NCBI GenBank assembly: GCA_035547955.1
Contig: DASZTR010000056.1
Coordinates: 1-26,079 of the forward strand
DNA length: 26,079 nucleotides
Direction of reading: 5' to 3'
Source: Nitrososphaera sp035547955
GTDB taxonomy: Archaea; Thermoproteota; Nitrososphaeria; Nitrososphaerales; Nitrososphaeraceae
The translations under genes were made by a program, and so were the position numbers. Under the pieces are notes generated by a model, which saw only the letters and a program-made list of their open reading frames with translations, ran no database searches and was not told where the DNA came from. Positions 8,467 through 14,533 of this stretch are shown here, piece by piece. The stretch's first letter is position 1. Every line of letters starts with the position of its first letter.

Positions 8467-10083
8467 ATGACTATGATGACAACCGCAGCCCTCAGAGAAA
8501 AGCGAATACCAAAAAATCCGGGCGTCTACCTGATGAAGGGCTCTGCTGGGCAGATAATCTACATCGGCAAGGCAAAGGATCTGAGCAAGCGCGTCAGCTC
8601 CTACTTTACAAAGCATGACCACGACGCCAAGACCGCAAGGCTAGTGCAGGAGATAGCGGACATTGAGTTCATGGTCACAGACAACGAGATCGAGGCGTTT
8701 CTGCTAGAGTCGAACCTAATTAAGCGCTACCGGCCGGCGTTTAACATCGCGCTCAAGGACAACAGCAGCTATTCGTACCTAAAGATTACCGACGAGCCGT
8801 TTCCCCGGTTACTGGTCGCCAGGAGGAACAGAAAGGGCGAATTCTCAGGGCCAAAGGGAAGGGTTTACGGCCCGTTTGTGCGCGGGGGCTCAAAATACCT
8901 GACGATAGGGCTTTTGCGCAAGCTATTCAAGGTCAGGGTGTGCACCCGCTTGCCAAAGGTGCCGTGTCTGCAGTATTTCATCAAGAATTGCGATGCGCCC
9001 TGCATCGCAAAGGTGACGCGGGAAAAGTACATGGAAGGCATTGATGCGCTGCGCGAAATACTCGAAGGCAAAAGCAGCATAGAGCGCTTTGCGCAAGACA
9101 TGGAGATTGACATGAAGCGTGCATCGGACATGGGCGACTACGAGCGCGCAAAAGAGATCCGCGACACGCTGTACCGTCTGAGCGACCTGCAAATACGGCA
9201 AAAGATGGAAAAGGCGAGCAACAACAAGAGACCACACGAAGAGTATATTGGCGTAATGCGCGACGAGAAAAGAGGTGTTGCACACGTCATGGCACTCAAG
9301 CGCACCCACGGAGTCATAAGCGACAGGAGAAAATTCGAGTTTGAAATGGTCGCCGACAACTCGTTCTCGTCATTTCTTTTGCAGTACTATTCGTCCGTAC
9401 AAGCAATCCCGCAGGTGATATGCACTAGCGAAGAGCCGGAAGAAAAGGACGTGCTCGCAAGGTCGCTTGAAAAGCTCTCTGGGCACTCGATAAGGATAGT
9501 TGTCGCCGGCAATTCAGGCGAGAGGCGCCAGCTCGTCGACCTGATAATGAAGAATCTAGCCATGTACGTCGAGCGAGGCTATGCGCCGGCAGTCGTCGAA
9601 CTGAAGAACGCGCTCGCGCTTTCGGTCATGCCAGAGACCATCGACTGCTTTGATGTTTCCAACCTCGGCACAGACATTGCCGTGGGCGCAAGCGTGCGCT
9701 TTGTAAACGGAAGGCCGCACAAGGGAGGATACCGCAAGTTCAGGATAGAAACCGTCAGGGGCCGCCAGAACGACTTTGCGATGATCGCTGAGCTGGTACG
9801 GCGCAGGTACAAGGATATCAAGGATCTGCCTGACCTAGTAGTAATAGACGGAGGCAAGGGCCAGCTTGGGGCGGCATCTGCCGCGCTAGCATCAATGAGC
9901 CTCATAGCGCCGTGCATAGGCCTCGCCAAGGAAAACGAGGAGATCTACGTTCAGAGTTCAAAAGAGCCAATAGTGCTGTCTAGGAGGAGTGCGGCGCTTA
10001 GGATGCTCCAGCACGCCCGTGACGAGGCGCACAGGTTTGGCCTTGCGTACAACAAGCACCTGAGAAAACTTACTCGACTCTGA
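8467..10083 (+). CDS. uvrC: Excinuclease ABC subunit C, short C-terminus
   Basis: A 538-residue dual-incision nuclease of excision repair. The N-terminal GIY-YIG domain (about 17-95) has PGVYLM and IYIGKA. Cysteines C159, C167, C175 and C179 form the cluster seen in UvrC and reported to bind iron-sulfur. A UVR domain (about 211-240) contacts UvrB. The RNase H-like nuclease has D396 (CFDVSN), D436 (NDFAMI), D461 (VIDGGKGQ) and H522 (DEAHRF), so the catalytic set is complete. The protein stops about 16 residues after that His and has no helix-hairpin-helix domain, which most bacterial UvrCs carry. The ATG at 8467 lies one base after the uvrA stop; the frame is open to 8431, but inside uvrA. Confidence 0.95.
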   Translation: MTMMTTAALREKRIPKNPGVYLMKGSAGQIIYIGKAKDLSKRVSSYFTKHDHDAKTARLVQEIADIEFMVTDNEIEAFLLESNLIKRYRPAFNIALKDNSSYSYLKITDEPFPRLLVARRNRKGEFSGPKGRVYGPFVRGGSKYLTIGLLRKLFKVRVCTRLPKVPCLQYFIKNCDAPCIAKVTREKYMEGIDALREILEGKSSIERFAQDMEIDMKRASDMGDYERAKEIRDTLYRLSDLQIRQKMEKASNNKRPHEEYIGVMRDEKRGVAHVMALKRTHGVISDRRKFEFEMVADNSFSSFLLQYYSSVQAIPQVICTSEEPEEKDVLARSLEKLSGHSIRIVVAGNSGERRQLVDLIMKNLAMYVERGYAPAVVELKNALALSVMPETIDCFDVSNLGTDIAVGASVRFVNGRPHKGGYRKFRIETVRGRQNDFAMIAELVRRRYKDIKDLPDLVVIDGGKGQLGAASAALASMSLIAPCIGLAKENEEIYVQSSKEPIVLSRRSAALRMLQHARDEAHRFGLAYNKHLRKLTRL

Positions 10084-10288
10084 CGCTTTCTTTGCGTTGC
10101 GCCCTTTTCATCTCCTCCTCTGCAAGCTCTATGTACTTGGCAAGAGCAGTGTCTGCAGATTGGGCCGCCATCTGGACAAACCTTGCAAACGAGACCGTTG
10201 CCATCATCGCCATCTCGGTTGCCATCTTGCCCGCCACAAAAGGCCAGACGTACAGGTCAGGGCCAGGGTTTCTGCTGTTTTCGACCAT
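10070..10288 (-). CDS. Small protein of unknown function, 72 residues
   Basis: A 72-residue protein: a polar start (MVENSRNPGPD), a hydrophobic, Met- and Ala-rich middle (about 13-50) that could pack as amphipathic helices or sit on a membrane, and a charged helical tail (AEEEMKRAQRKE). I do not recognise the family. The composition looks protein-like, and a TATA-like GTTTAAGA (about 10313-10321, minus strand) lies about 29 bases before the ATG, as for a leaderless gene. The last 14 bases overlap the end of uvrC on the other strand, so the genes converge and share a terminator zone. The plus-strand reading of this segment is less convincing. Confidence 0.55.
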   Translation of the reverse strand: MVENSRNPGPDLYVWPFVAGKMATEMAMMATVSFARFVQMAAQSADTALAKYIELAEEEMKRAQRKESVRVE

Positions 10289-10588
10289 GCAGTAAAATGT
10301 AAGTGCCTGCTGCGTCTTAAACTTTCTTTATAGTAAAAAACACGACCGCTTTTGATTCAAGCACGCGTCAGCATATTATTATCATCCCAATCGCGTTGCC
10401 ACTACAATTTGTTTGCCGCAAGAAAAAACGTTCATGGAGATAAGCACCAAGAAGAAGGTAAGTATGTATGGCAGTAAGAGGTATGAATGCCAGTTTGTTG
10501 CTTCGGAGGATTTCTGGCCGATGCAAGCAAAAAATGCAAAATTAAAATGCATGATAGGTCATATATACCCGTGGTGGAGGAGAGGCGC
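10289..10588. other. Intergenic stretch without a convincing gene
   Basis: About 300 bases between two small genes. It holds a probable minus-strand TATA box for the 10288 start (10313-10321), scattered A/T-rich runs, and a plus-strand TATA box near 10565. Open frames here (for example from 10413) have no recognisable protein character. Confidence 0.5.
10560..10569 (+). promoter_or_regulatory. TATA-like box and ribosome site that decide a start
   Basis: CATATATACC is centred about 24 bases before GTG 10589, and GGAGG at 10576-10580 lies 8 bases before it. Both argue that translation starts at GTG 10589 and not at the in-frame ATGs at 10487 or 10547, which are upstream of the promoter. Confidence 0.55.
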
Positions 10589-10888
10589 GTGTCAACTTTT
10601 GACGATAACCCATATTCGATGCATTTTGCACACTTTGCGAGTAAGCTAGAGCAATACCTAAGGAAGAACGGGATCTCGTGCAACGACGCGGACATGATAA
10701 TTGAGGAGAGCTCGGCCATTTACTTTGAAAAGCTTGGCTCTTCTACGAACAAGCTGTTAAAGGCCTTCAAGAAACAGGATCCTGCAGACGTATTTGTCGA
10801 TTCAGCCCACAAAGCCATCGAAAGGCACATCCCGGAGGCAAAGAACACCTTCGGCTCGACGGCAGAGATAGCTAAGATCATACGCTAG
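10589..10888 (+). CDS. Small helical protein of unknown function, about 99 residues
   Basis: A soluble, mostly helical, charged protein without Cys motifs or membrane segments after the chosen start. It reads SMHFAHFASKLEQYLRK, then DMIIEESSAIYFEKLGSS, then KLLKAFKKQDPADVF and a final helix to AKIIR. I do not recognise the family. The start is set at GTG 10589 because of the promoter and ribosome site just upstream; an ATG at 10619 is also possible, while longer forms from 10487 or 10547 add a Cys-rich segment that looks untranslated. It sits about 60 bases before alanine dehydrogenase on the same strand, so co-transcription is possible. Confidence 0.65.
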   Translation: MSTFDDNPYSMHFAHFASKLEQYLRKNGISCNDADMIIEESSAIYFEKLGSSTNKLLKAFKKQDPADVFVDSAHKAIERHIPEAKNTFGSTAEIAKIIR

Positions 10889-10949
10889 CAGAGGAAAATA
10901 ATAATAGGAAATTTGGCTATAGTCGGCGTGAGTTGTGTTGTCTTCGTTG

Positions 10950-12158
10950 ATGATTATAGGCATCCCGAGGGAGATAAAAGATCATGAGAACAGAGTAGCA
11001 CTCACCCCGCGCTCAGTCGCGTCGCTCGCCGCGTCGGGCGTCAAGGTGATAGTAGAGCATGGTGCCGGCTCAAAGAGCGGCTTTTCAGATGCCGAGTATA
11101 CTTCTGTAGGCGCGCAGATCGTGCGAGGCCCCGCAGAATTGTATTCAAAAGCAGACCTCATAGTCAAGGTAAAAGAGATTCAGGTCGGAAAAGGCGAGCA
11201 GGAATACGTCTTGCCAAAGCATGTGATTTTTGGCTACAACCACTTTGAATCAAGCCGAGAGCTAACCAGCGCCGCGGTAAATTCTGGAGCGACGTTCATT
11301 TCGTTTGAAAAGGTGGTAGACACAAACGGCCAGACGCCTCTTTTGATGCCCATGAGCAGGATTGCCGGGACCCTTGCCGGCGTCTGGGCAGGATTTTTCC
11401 ACAACTATGCATTCAGGCATGACAGGTCACTCCGTATGAAGGCAGGAGCGGATCAAGTCAGGGCAAAGTTTATTGAAGATTTTGAACGCATTATAGAGGG
11501 CGGCGAGATAGATGCCGCGCTGGCAAACAGCCTTTCCCTTCAGGACAAGCAGGTGCTGATATTCGGAGGCGGCACCGCTGGCGAGATGGCCGCGCGGACG
11601 TGCCACGCACTTGGTGCCAAGCTTACAATAGTGGAAAAGCGGGACAGCCGCAGGAAATATCTGCAGGATCTCAACCTCGGCAGGTGCTCTGTCGCGGCAA
11701 ATGTTGACAATGACGTAATAAAAGGTGCAAGCGCGATAATTGGAGCGACGTACGACAAGGAAAAAGCGGACAGGGTGATCGACGGGGCGACCCTCAAGAC
11801 CGCATCAGAGACGCGCAAGAAGGTGATAATCGACATTTCTATAGATCAGGGCGGAAACTTTCCCTTTATCGACTCTAACGGCAGGTATGCGCCTGAAAGC
11901 ATGGGCACGATAATGTCGCCGGCTCAGATAGACTATTTTGGAAACGTCTTTGTGCGCGTGCCCAACATGCCGTCCATCGTTTCTCGCTACGCATCAATGG
12001 CACTGTCAAATGCGATAACAGACTATGTCAAGGCCCTTGCTGCCAACCAGCCTAGGCCAGAGCTTATTCGCGCCACGAGCATAGCAGAAGGCAAGGTGCT
12101 TGACGAGGCAGTCGCAAGGGCTCACGGCATGCCCTTCGAAAAAAAGAGCCACCTGTAG
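10950..12158 (+). CDS. ald: Alanine dehydrogenase
   Basis: A 402-residue cytoplasmic enzyme of the alanine dehydrogenase / transhydrogenase fold, which interconverts alanine and pyruvate plus ammonium with NAD. The N-terminal substrate domain begins IGIPREIKDHENRVALTP. Residues matching known catalytic and binding positions are R15, K74 (VKVKE), H98 (GYNHF) and D299 (SIDQGG). The Rossmann loop is GGGTAGE at 206-212. Length is slightly above the usual 370, partly from a helical stretch before the NAD-binding domain (about 155-195). An in-frame GTG at 10935 adds five residues; the ATG is preferred because a TATA-like CTATAG lies about 30 bases upstream. In an ammonia oxidiser it could assimilate or release ammonium; the direction is not shown. 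Confidence 0.88.
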   Translation: MIIGIPREIKDHENRVALTPRSVASLAASGVKVIVEHGAGSKSGFSDAEYTSVGAQIVRGPAELYSKADLIVKVKEIQVGKGEQEYVLPKHVIFGYNHFESSRELTSAAVNSGATFISFEKVVDTNGQTPLLMPMSRIAGTLAGVWAGFFHNYAFRHDRSLRMKAGADQVRAKFIEDFERIIEGGEIDAALANSLSLQDKQVLIFGGGTAGEMAARTCHALGAKLTIVEKRDSRRKYLQDLNLGRCSVAANVDNDVIKGASAIIGATYDKEKADRVIDGATLKTASETRKKVIIDISIDQGGNFPFIDSNGRYAPESMGTIMSPAQIDYFGNVFVRVPNMPSIVSRYASMALSNAITDYVKALAANQPRPELIRATSIAEGKVLDEAVARAHGMPFEKKSHL

Positions 12159-12198
12159 AAGAGGAGCTTGCTCCAAAAAAAGAAAGCACAGATCCAAT

Positions 12199-12351
12199 AT
12201 GCCAGAAGGAGCAAGAAAAGAAGGCGAGGATGAAAAAGACTCGCACATGCTTTGTCCTGCATGCCAGCACGAGTACGGTTACCACGACAAAGAAGGCTGT
12301 TGCCACAAGGGCTGTTGCCGCTGCGGAGTTGATGACCACTGCTCTCCTTAG
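12199..12351 (+). CDS. Cys/His-rich micro-protein, 50 residues
   Basis: A 50-residue protein with a charged N-terminus (PEGARKEGEDEKDSH) and a metal-site-rich C-terminal half: C19-x2-C22, H24, H29, C34, C35, H36, C39, C40, C42, H47 and C48. Eight Cys and several His in 30 residues suggest one or two bound metal ions, probably zinc; copper is possible in a copper-dependent organism, but that is inference. I do not recognise a family. It starts 40 bases after ald on the same strand without a clear TATA box, so it may share that transcript. Its stop meets the 3' end of the cupredoxin pseudogene on the other strand. The frame is open back to 12100, but inside ald. Confidence 0.6.
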   Translation: MPEGARKEGEDEKDSHMLCPACQHEYGYHDKEGCCHKGCCRCGVDDHCSP

Positions 12352-12817
12352 GAATATTTTTCACGACATGGATCACACCCTGCATGAAGGGGTGCAGGAC
12401 GCAGTGATAGTGGTAATCCCCGGCTTTTGTAAATGTGTATGACCACGAGCCGCCGTCTGGCATGATAAAGCCATTAGGAAGATCATCAATATGCGCCTAC
12501 GAATCGAATTTGCCGCTTATGGCATCGACAAAGTTCTCATTATCATCGGTAGTAACCACATCAAAAGTAGAATCCAGATTAGTCCACGTCACCTCGTTTG
12601 ATAACCCCAAACTGCACGCGTATCCATCGGGTCAAAGTGCTTTGGGTTTGATTCCAATCCTGCGTCTTTCACTATGGTAATTTTGGTCGTACGCTCCGGG
12701 TTTCTAATTTCCGGCGCAACGTAAGGCGTCCTGCTTGCTTTGGGCATGTATAGATACTGGTAGTAAGCCAGGCTGGCAGCTACGGCAATTATGAAAGCGA
12801 TCGTGCTTTTCCTTCAG
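12352..12817 (-). pseudogene. Decayed cupredoxin (plastocyanin/halocyanin-like)
   Basis: On the minus strand, a former signal or membrane segment (KSTIAFIIAVAASLAYYQY, from about 12810) leads into VAPEIRNPERTTKITIVKDAG and on to DTRAVWGY. The frame then shifts near 12598-12601 to EVTWTNLDST. It meets TAG at 12497-12499 and resumes as MPDGGSWSYTF, KAGDYHYHCVLHPFM and GVIHVV. The ending is the blue-copper pattern with Cys, His and Met ligands. The His expected after TWTNLDST is replaced (FDV), and no start codon remains: CTG at 12817 plus one extra base precede KST. So start, frame, one codon and one ligand are lost. The gene is dead unless sequence errors are at fault. Intact relatives carry electrons in ammonia-oxidising archaea. 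Confidence 0.85.
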
Positions 12818-13026
12818 TCGTGTGGTTTTTTGCCGCTTGCATGCAGTATGTACTGCCAGCGCGATGTATTTGGGCATTGATCCAAATGTTTGGAGAAAAA
12901 TTGGTATGCTAAATGTTTTTGCGCCCAGCGCGTCCAAATACGAAGATTTTAGGTATATGGCCGCCGTACGGATATGTGTCGTTGGCGCGGCTTGCGGCCA
13001 GAGCAGCGCCAAAAGCTTGCCGAAAA
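12818..13026. other. Gap with no recognised gene
   Basis: Open frames occur on both strands (for example minus 12704-13012, plus 12822-13070), but none shows a domain, conserved motif or good promoter. The minus frame runs straight into out-of-frame cupredoxin remains. The stretch is probably decayed or spacer sequence. Confidence 0.45.
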
Positions 13027-13077
13027 TTACTTCTTTTTCGGTTTCGCCTTGGACTTCTTTGCCTTTTTAGCTGCCAT
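13027..13077 (-). CDS. Lysine-rich micro-ORF, 16 residues (tentative)
   Basis: ATG to TAA encodes MAAKKAKKSKAKPKKK: nine Lys in 16 residues. A TATA-like CTAATATCAA (minus strand, 13101-13110) is centred about 28 bases before the ATG, the spacing of a leaderless gene. The peptide resembles the basic tails of chromatin or ribosomal proteins. It may be a real micro-protein, the surviving start of a broken gene, or chance. Nothing recognisable follows in frame. Confidence 0.3.
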   Translation of the reverse strand: MAAKKAKKSKAKPKKK

Positions 13078-13153
13078 TGTTCTAGTAGAGTGACAGCTTA
13101 TTGATATTAGTTTGGGTATCCGGAAGTTTTTTTAGGCTCCGAATAGCAGCGCG

Positions 13154-13330
13154 ATGAAAAATCCGGGCTACGAAGTTTGTAGCAGCCGTGGTTTTTTTAC
13201 AGGCTCGACGTATGTACCAAGCATCGGGGGCGTTTTCAGGATGGACGCAAAAGTACCGCCAATGCATGACTTGCAGGAAGAGCTTGAAGAGAGACTGGAT
13301 TTTGGGAAAGGTGGAGGAGAAGCAGGTTAG
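13154..13330 (+). CDS. Short ORF of unknown function, 58 residues (tentative)
   Basis: ATG 13154 to TAG 13330. The first half (GYEVCSSRGFFTGSTYVPS) is unremarkable. The second half (MDAKVPPMHDLQEELEERL) looks like a charged helix and ends in a Gly-rich tail. No promoter is clear and no family is recognised. It could be the remnant of a longer gene in this gene-poor stretch. Overlapping frames on both strands (plus from 13188, minus from 13267) look weaker. Confidence 0.25.
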   Translation: MKNPGYEVCSSRGFFTGSTYVPSIGGVFRMDAKVPPMHDLQEELEERLDFGKGGGEAG

Positions 13331-13507
13331 AATACGGAGCGACTTAAAGACTATTGCTGTAGCTTCTTGCTACCAAAATTAGAGATTTTGCATAAAAAAA
13401 GAATGTCAACTCTCGTGCATTGTATATGCAGCCATAACCAAAGTAATGTCCACTTCACTGTTGAATATCTATTGAGAAAAAGAAACTCCGAATAGTCAGC
13501 AGCGAGC

Positions 13508-13861
13508 CTAAAGCGACAGAACAATAAAAATAACTCGAGGGACACAATCATGACCCGGCGGCAACCCAAACACCACATATATTGTCCAAATGACTGGATA
13601 ATACCTGAGAGCAAACCATATCCATTTTTCTCCTCTTCTGTAAGCCATTAGAGTAATCATGATGCAAAATATTCCCATCTCGATTGTCGCGACGCCAATA
13701 GCTGGTAGCCATGCTTCACCATTTGAGCCTGAATAATCAGAAGAAAGTTGAGAGTATGGAGGAACTATCGATCCAAAACCAATGATCCCGGCTCCGGTAA
13801 CCAGAGCAGGATCCAGCCGAGTTTTAGCACTTGCATGGTCAGAGCTCCGAGACACAGGCAT
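13508..13861 (-). CDS. Small multi-spanning membrane protein, possibly truncated
   Basis: A membrane protein of 117 residues from the ATG at 13861. Hydrophobic segments are about 20-37 (ALVTGAGIIGFGSIVPP), 52-76 (PAIGVATIEMGIFCIMITLMAY), 83-103 (FALRYYPVIWTIYVVFGL) and a short last one (VIFIVLSL) cut off by TAG. The third and fourth segments flank GLPPGHD. The abrupt end inside a hydrophobic stretch, and the fact that a +1 shift continues with LAADYSEFLFL, suggest a C-terminal truncation. No family is assigned. An in-frame TTG at 13891 would lengthen it, but a TATA-like element (13895-13905, minus strand) fits the ATG better. It lies in the A/T-rich, gene-poor stretch. Confidence 0.55.
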   Translation of the reverse strand: MPVSRSSDHASAKTRLDPALVTGAGIIGFGSIVPPYSQLSSDYSGSNGEAWLPAIGVATIEMGIFCIMITLMAYRRGEKWIWFALRYYPVIWTIYVVFGLPPGHDCVPRVIFIVLSL

Positions 13862-13919
13862 TTTAGGAGATGGATAAAAAGGGAGCAGCAAGCATGTGGA
13901 TAAAACATGCTCAAGGGCT

Positions 13920-13931
13920 CGCTTTATCTCC
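13920..13931 (+). promoter_or_regulatory. TATA-like box deciding the 13951 start
   Basis: GCTTTATCTCC is centred about 25 bases before the ATG at 13951. The longer in-frame start at 13870 would lie upstream of this promoter. Confidence 0.45.
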
Positions 13932-13950
13932 TTGTGGACCTATACCAAGA

Positions 13951-14283
13951 ATGACAATCACAGATCGTGAAAATGCTGTTCAAATGCAAGATATGTGCGG
14001 TGCGGAGCCACATGTCAAGGATCATTTGAGAAGGCATTACGAAGGCCATAGCCAACACAGGTCCAAACCTGTTCCGTATGGCGATCCGCATTTTCCCTTG
14101 CCCACCTGGTCAGCTAATGTAGATGGAATTCTCGCTCCCCTAACCAGGGCGCTTTTTGGCAATACAGACTATGGCCTTGAGAGAAAAGGCAAAAGAGAGA
14201 AAAAAAGCGTAGTAGGATCCCCGTCAACTCTGTTTGTTGCGGAATTTACATCGTTTTGGCCATGCTTAAGGCATGGCATATAG
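13951..14283 (+). CDS. Orphan protein of unknown function, 110 residues
   Basis: A soluble protein, His- and Pro-rich in its first half (AEPHVKDHLRRHYEGHSQHR, then PYGDPHFPLPTW). A central segment, DGILAPLTRALFGNTDYGLE, looks ordered, followed by a basic stretch (RKGKREKK) and a hydrophobic end. I recognise no family. The His cluster could bind metal, but that is only a possibility. Start 13951 is preferred to 13870 because of the TATA-like box at 13920-13931. The gene diverges from the membrane protein at 13861 and converges with tRNA-Trp. Its composition and isolation fit an orphan or acquired gene. Confidence 0.45.
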   Translation: MTITDRENAVQMQDMCGAEPHVKDHLRRHYEGHSQHRSKPVPYGDPHFPLPTWSANVDGILAPLTRALFGNTDYGLERKGKREKKSVVGSPSTLFVAEFTSFWPCLRHGI

Positions 14284-14344
14284 AAGCAGGATTAAAGACC
14301 ATCAAATAGATCATGATCTAAAACAAGAGTGGGGCCGAAGGGAT

Positions 14345-14374
14345 TTGTCCTGACGCGGTGTTAGCCACAGCCAT
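14345..14374 (-). other. tRNA-Trp T-loop intron (58/59), 30 bases
   Basis: A splice motif can be drawn exactly. The central helix is GUUC/GGAC (4 pairs, one G-U), flanked by two 3-base AAA bulges cut after the second A, with an inner helix UGGC/GUCA. Cutting there restores the T-loop TTCAAAT. The outer helix is weak, as is common for introns at non-canonical positions. Because CAAAT occurs at both ends, sequence alone allows a 5-base slide; the motif fixes the site. Confidence 0.8.
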
Positions 14375-14395
14375 TTGAACCCTTGACCCACGGGT

Positions 14396-14428
14396 TTCTT
14401 TTCTAACTAGCCCATTTGTGTGTTAGAT
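14396..14428 (-). other. tRNA-Trp anticodon-loop intron (37/38), 33 bases
   Basis: The outer helix is the anticodon stem ACGGG/CCCGU. The central four positions CUCC/AAAG give only two good pairs plus two C-A mismatches. The bulges are AGA and AAA, and the inner helix is UCUAAC/GUUAGA (six pairs). The geometry is canonical, but the central helix is weak. Confidence 0.82.
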
Positions 14429-14504
14429 CTGGAGCCCGTTGCGATGCCTGGCTTCGCTACGACCCCACCTAGTGGCATCGTGTATTTTGGATAGCGCAGA
14501 GATG

Positions 14505-14516
14505 TCTGTATAAGTC
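14505..14516 (-). promoter_or_regulatory. TATA-like box of tRNA-Trp
   Basis: The minus strand reads GACTTATACAG about 45 bases before the tRNA 5' end, giving a short 5' leader of about 18 bases for RNase P to remove. Confidence 0.4.
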
Positions 14517-14533
14517 TTGTGTCTTTTTCTTGT

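Larger units (their letters stand above)
14330..14466 (-). tRNA. tRNA-Trp (CCA) with two introns
   Basis: The minus strand folds as a complete 74-base tRNA after removal of 33 and 30 bases. The acceptor stem GGGGTCG/CGGCCCC has seven pairs (one G-U), the D-stem is GCGA/TCGC, the anticodon stem is ACGGG/CCCGT with loop CTCCAGA (anticodon CCA, tryptophan), the variable loop is GGGTC, and the T-arm is AAGGG-TTCAAAT-CCCTT. The discriminator is A, as in archaeal tRNA-Trp, and CCA is not encoded. Intron 1 (14396-14428) lies at canonical 37/38; intron 2 (14345-14374) lies in the T-loop at 58/59. Both show bulge-helix-bulge geometry for the archaeal splicing endonuclease. A promoter candidate is about 45 bases upstream. 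The gene lies between the orphan gene and cofH. Confidence 0.93.

Noticed and set aside
12122..12463. Apparent intact 113-residue minus-strand gene starting MPDGGSWSYTF
   Set aside because: Its first 40 residues are the tail of the broken cupredoxin, and the rest runs antisense through the Cys-rich gene and the end of ald.
12704..13012. Minus-strand frame of 102 codons
   Set aside because: Its second half is the out-of-frame reading of the cupredoxin signal segment, and its first half shows no motif.
14330..14360. tRNA 3' end as an integration (att) site
   Set aside because: I saw no second copy of the T-arm/acceptor sequence and no integrase in the window, so an integrated element is not supported.
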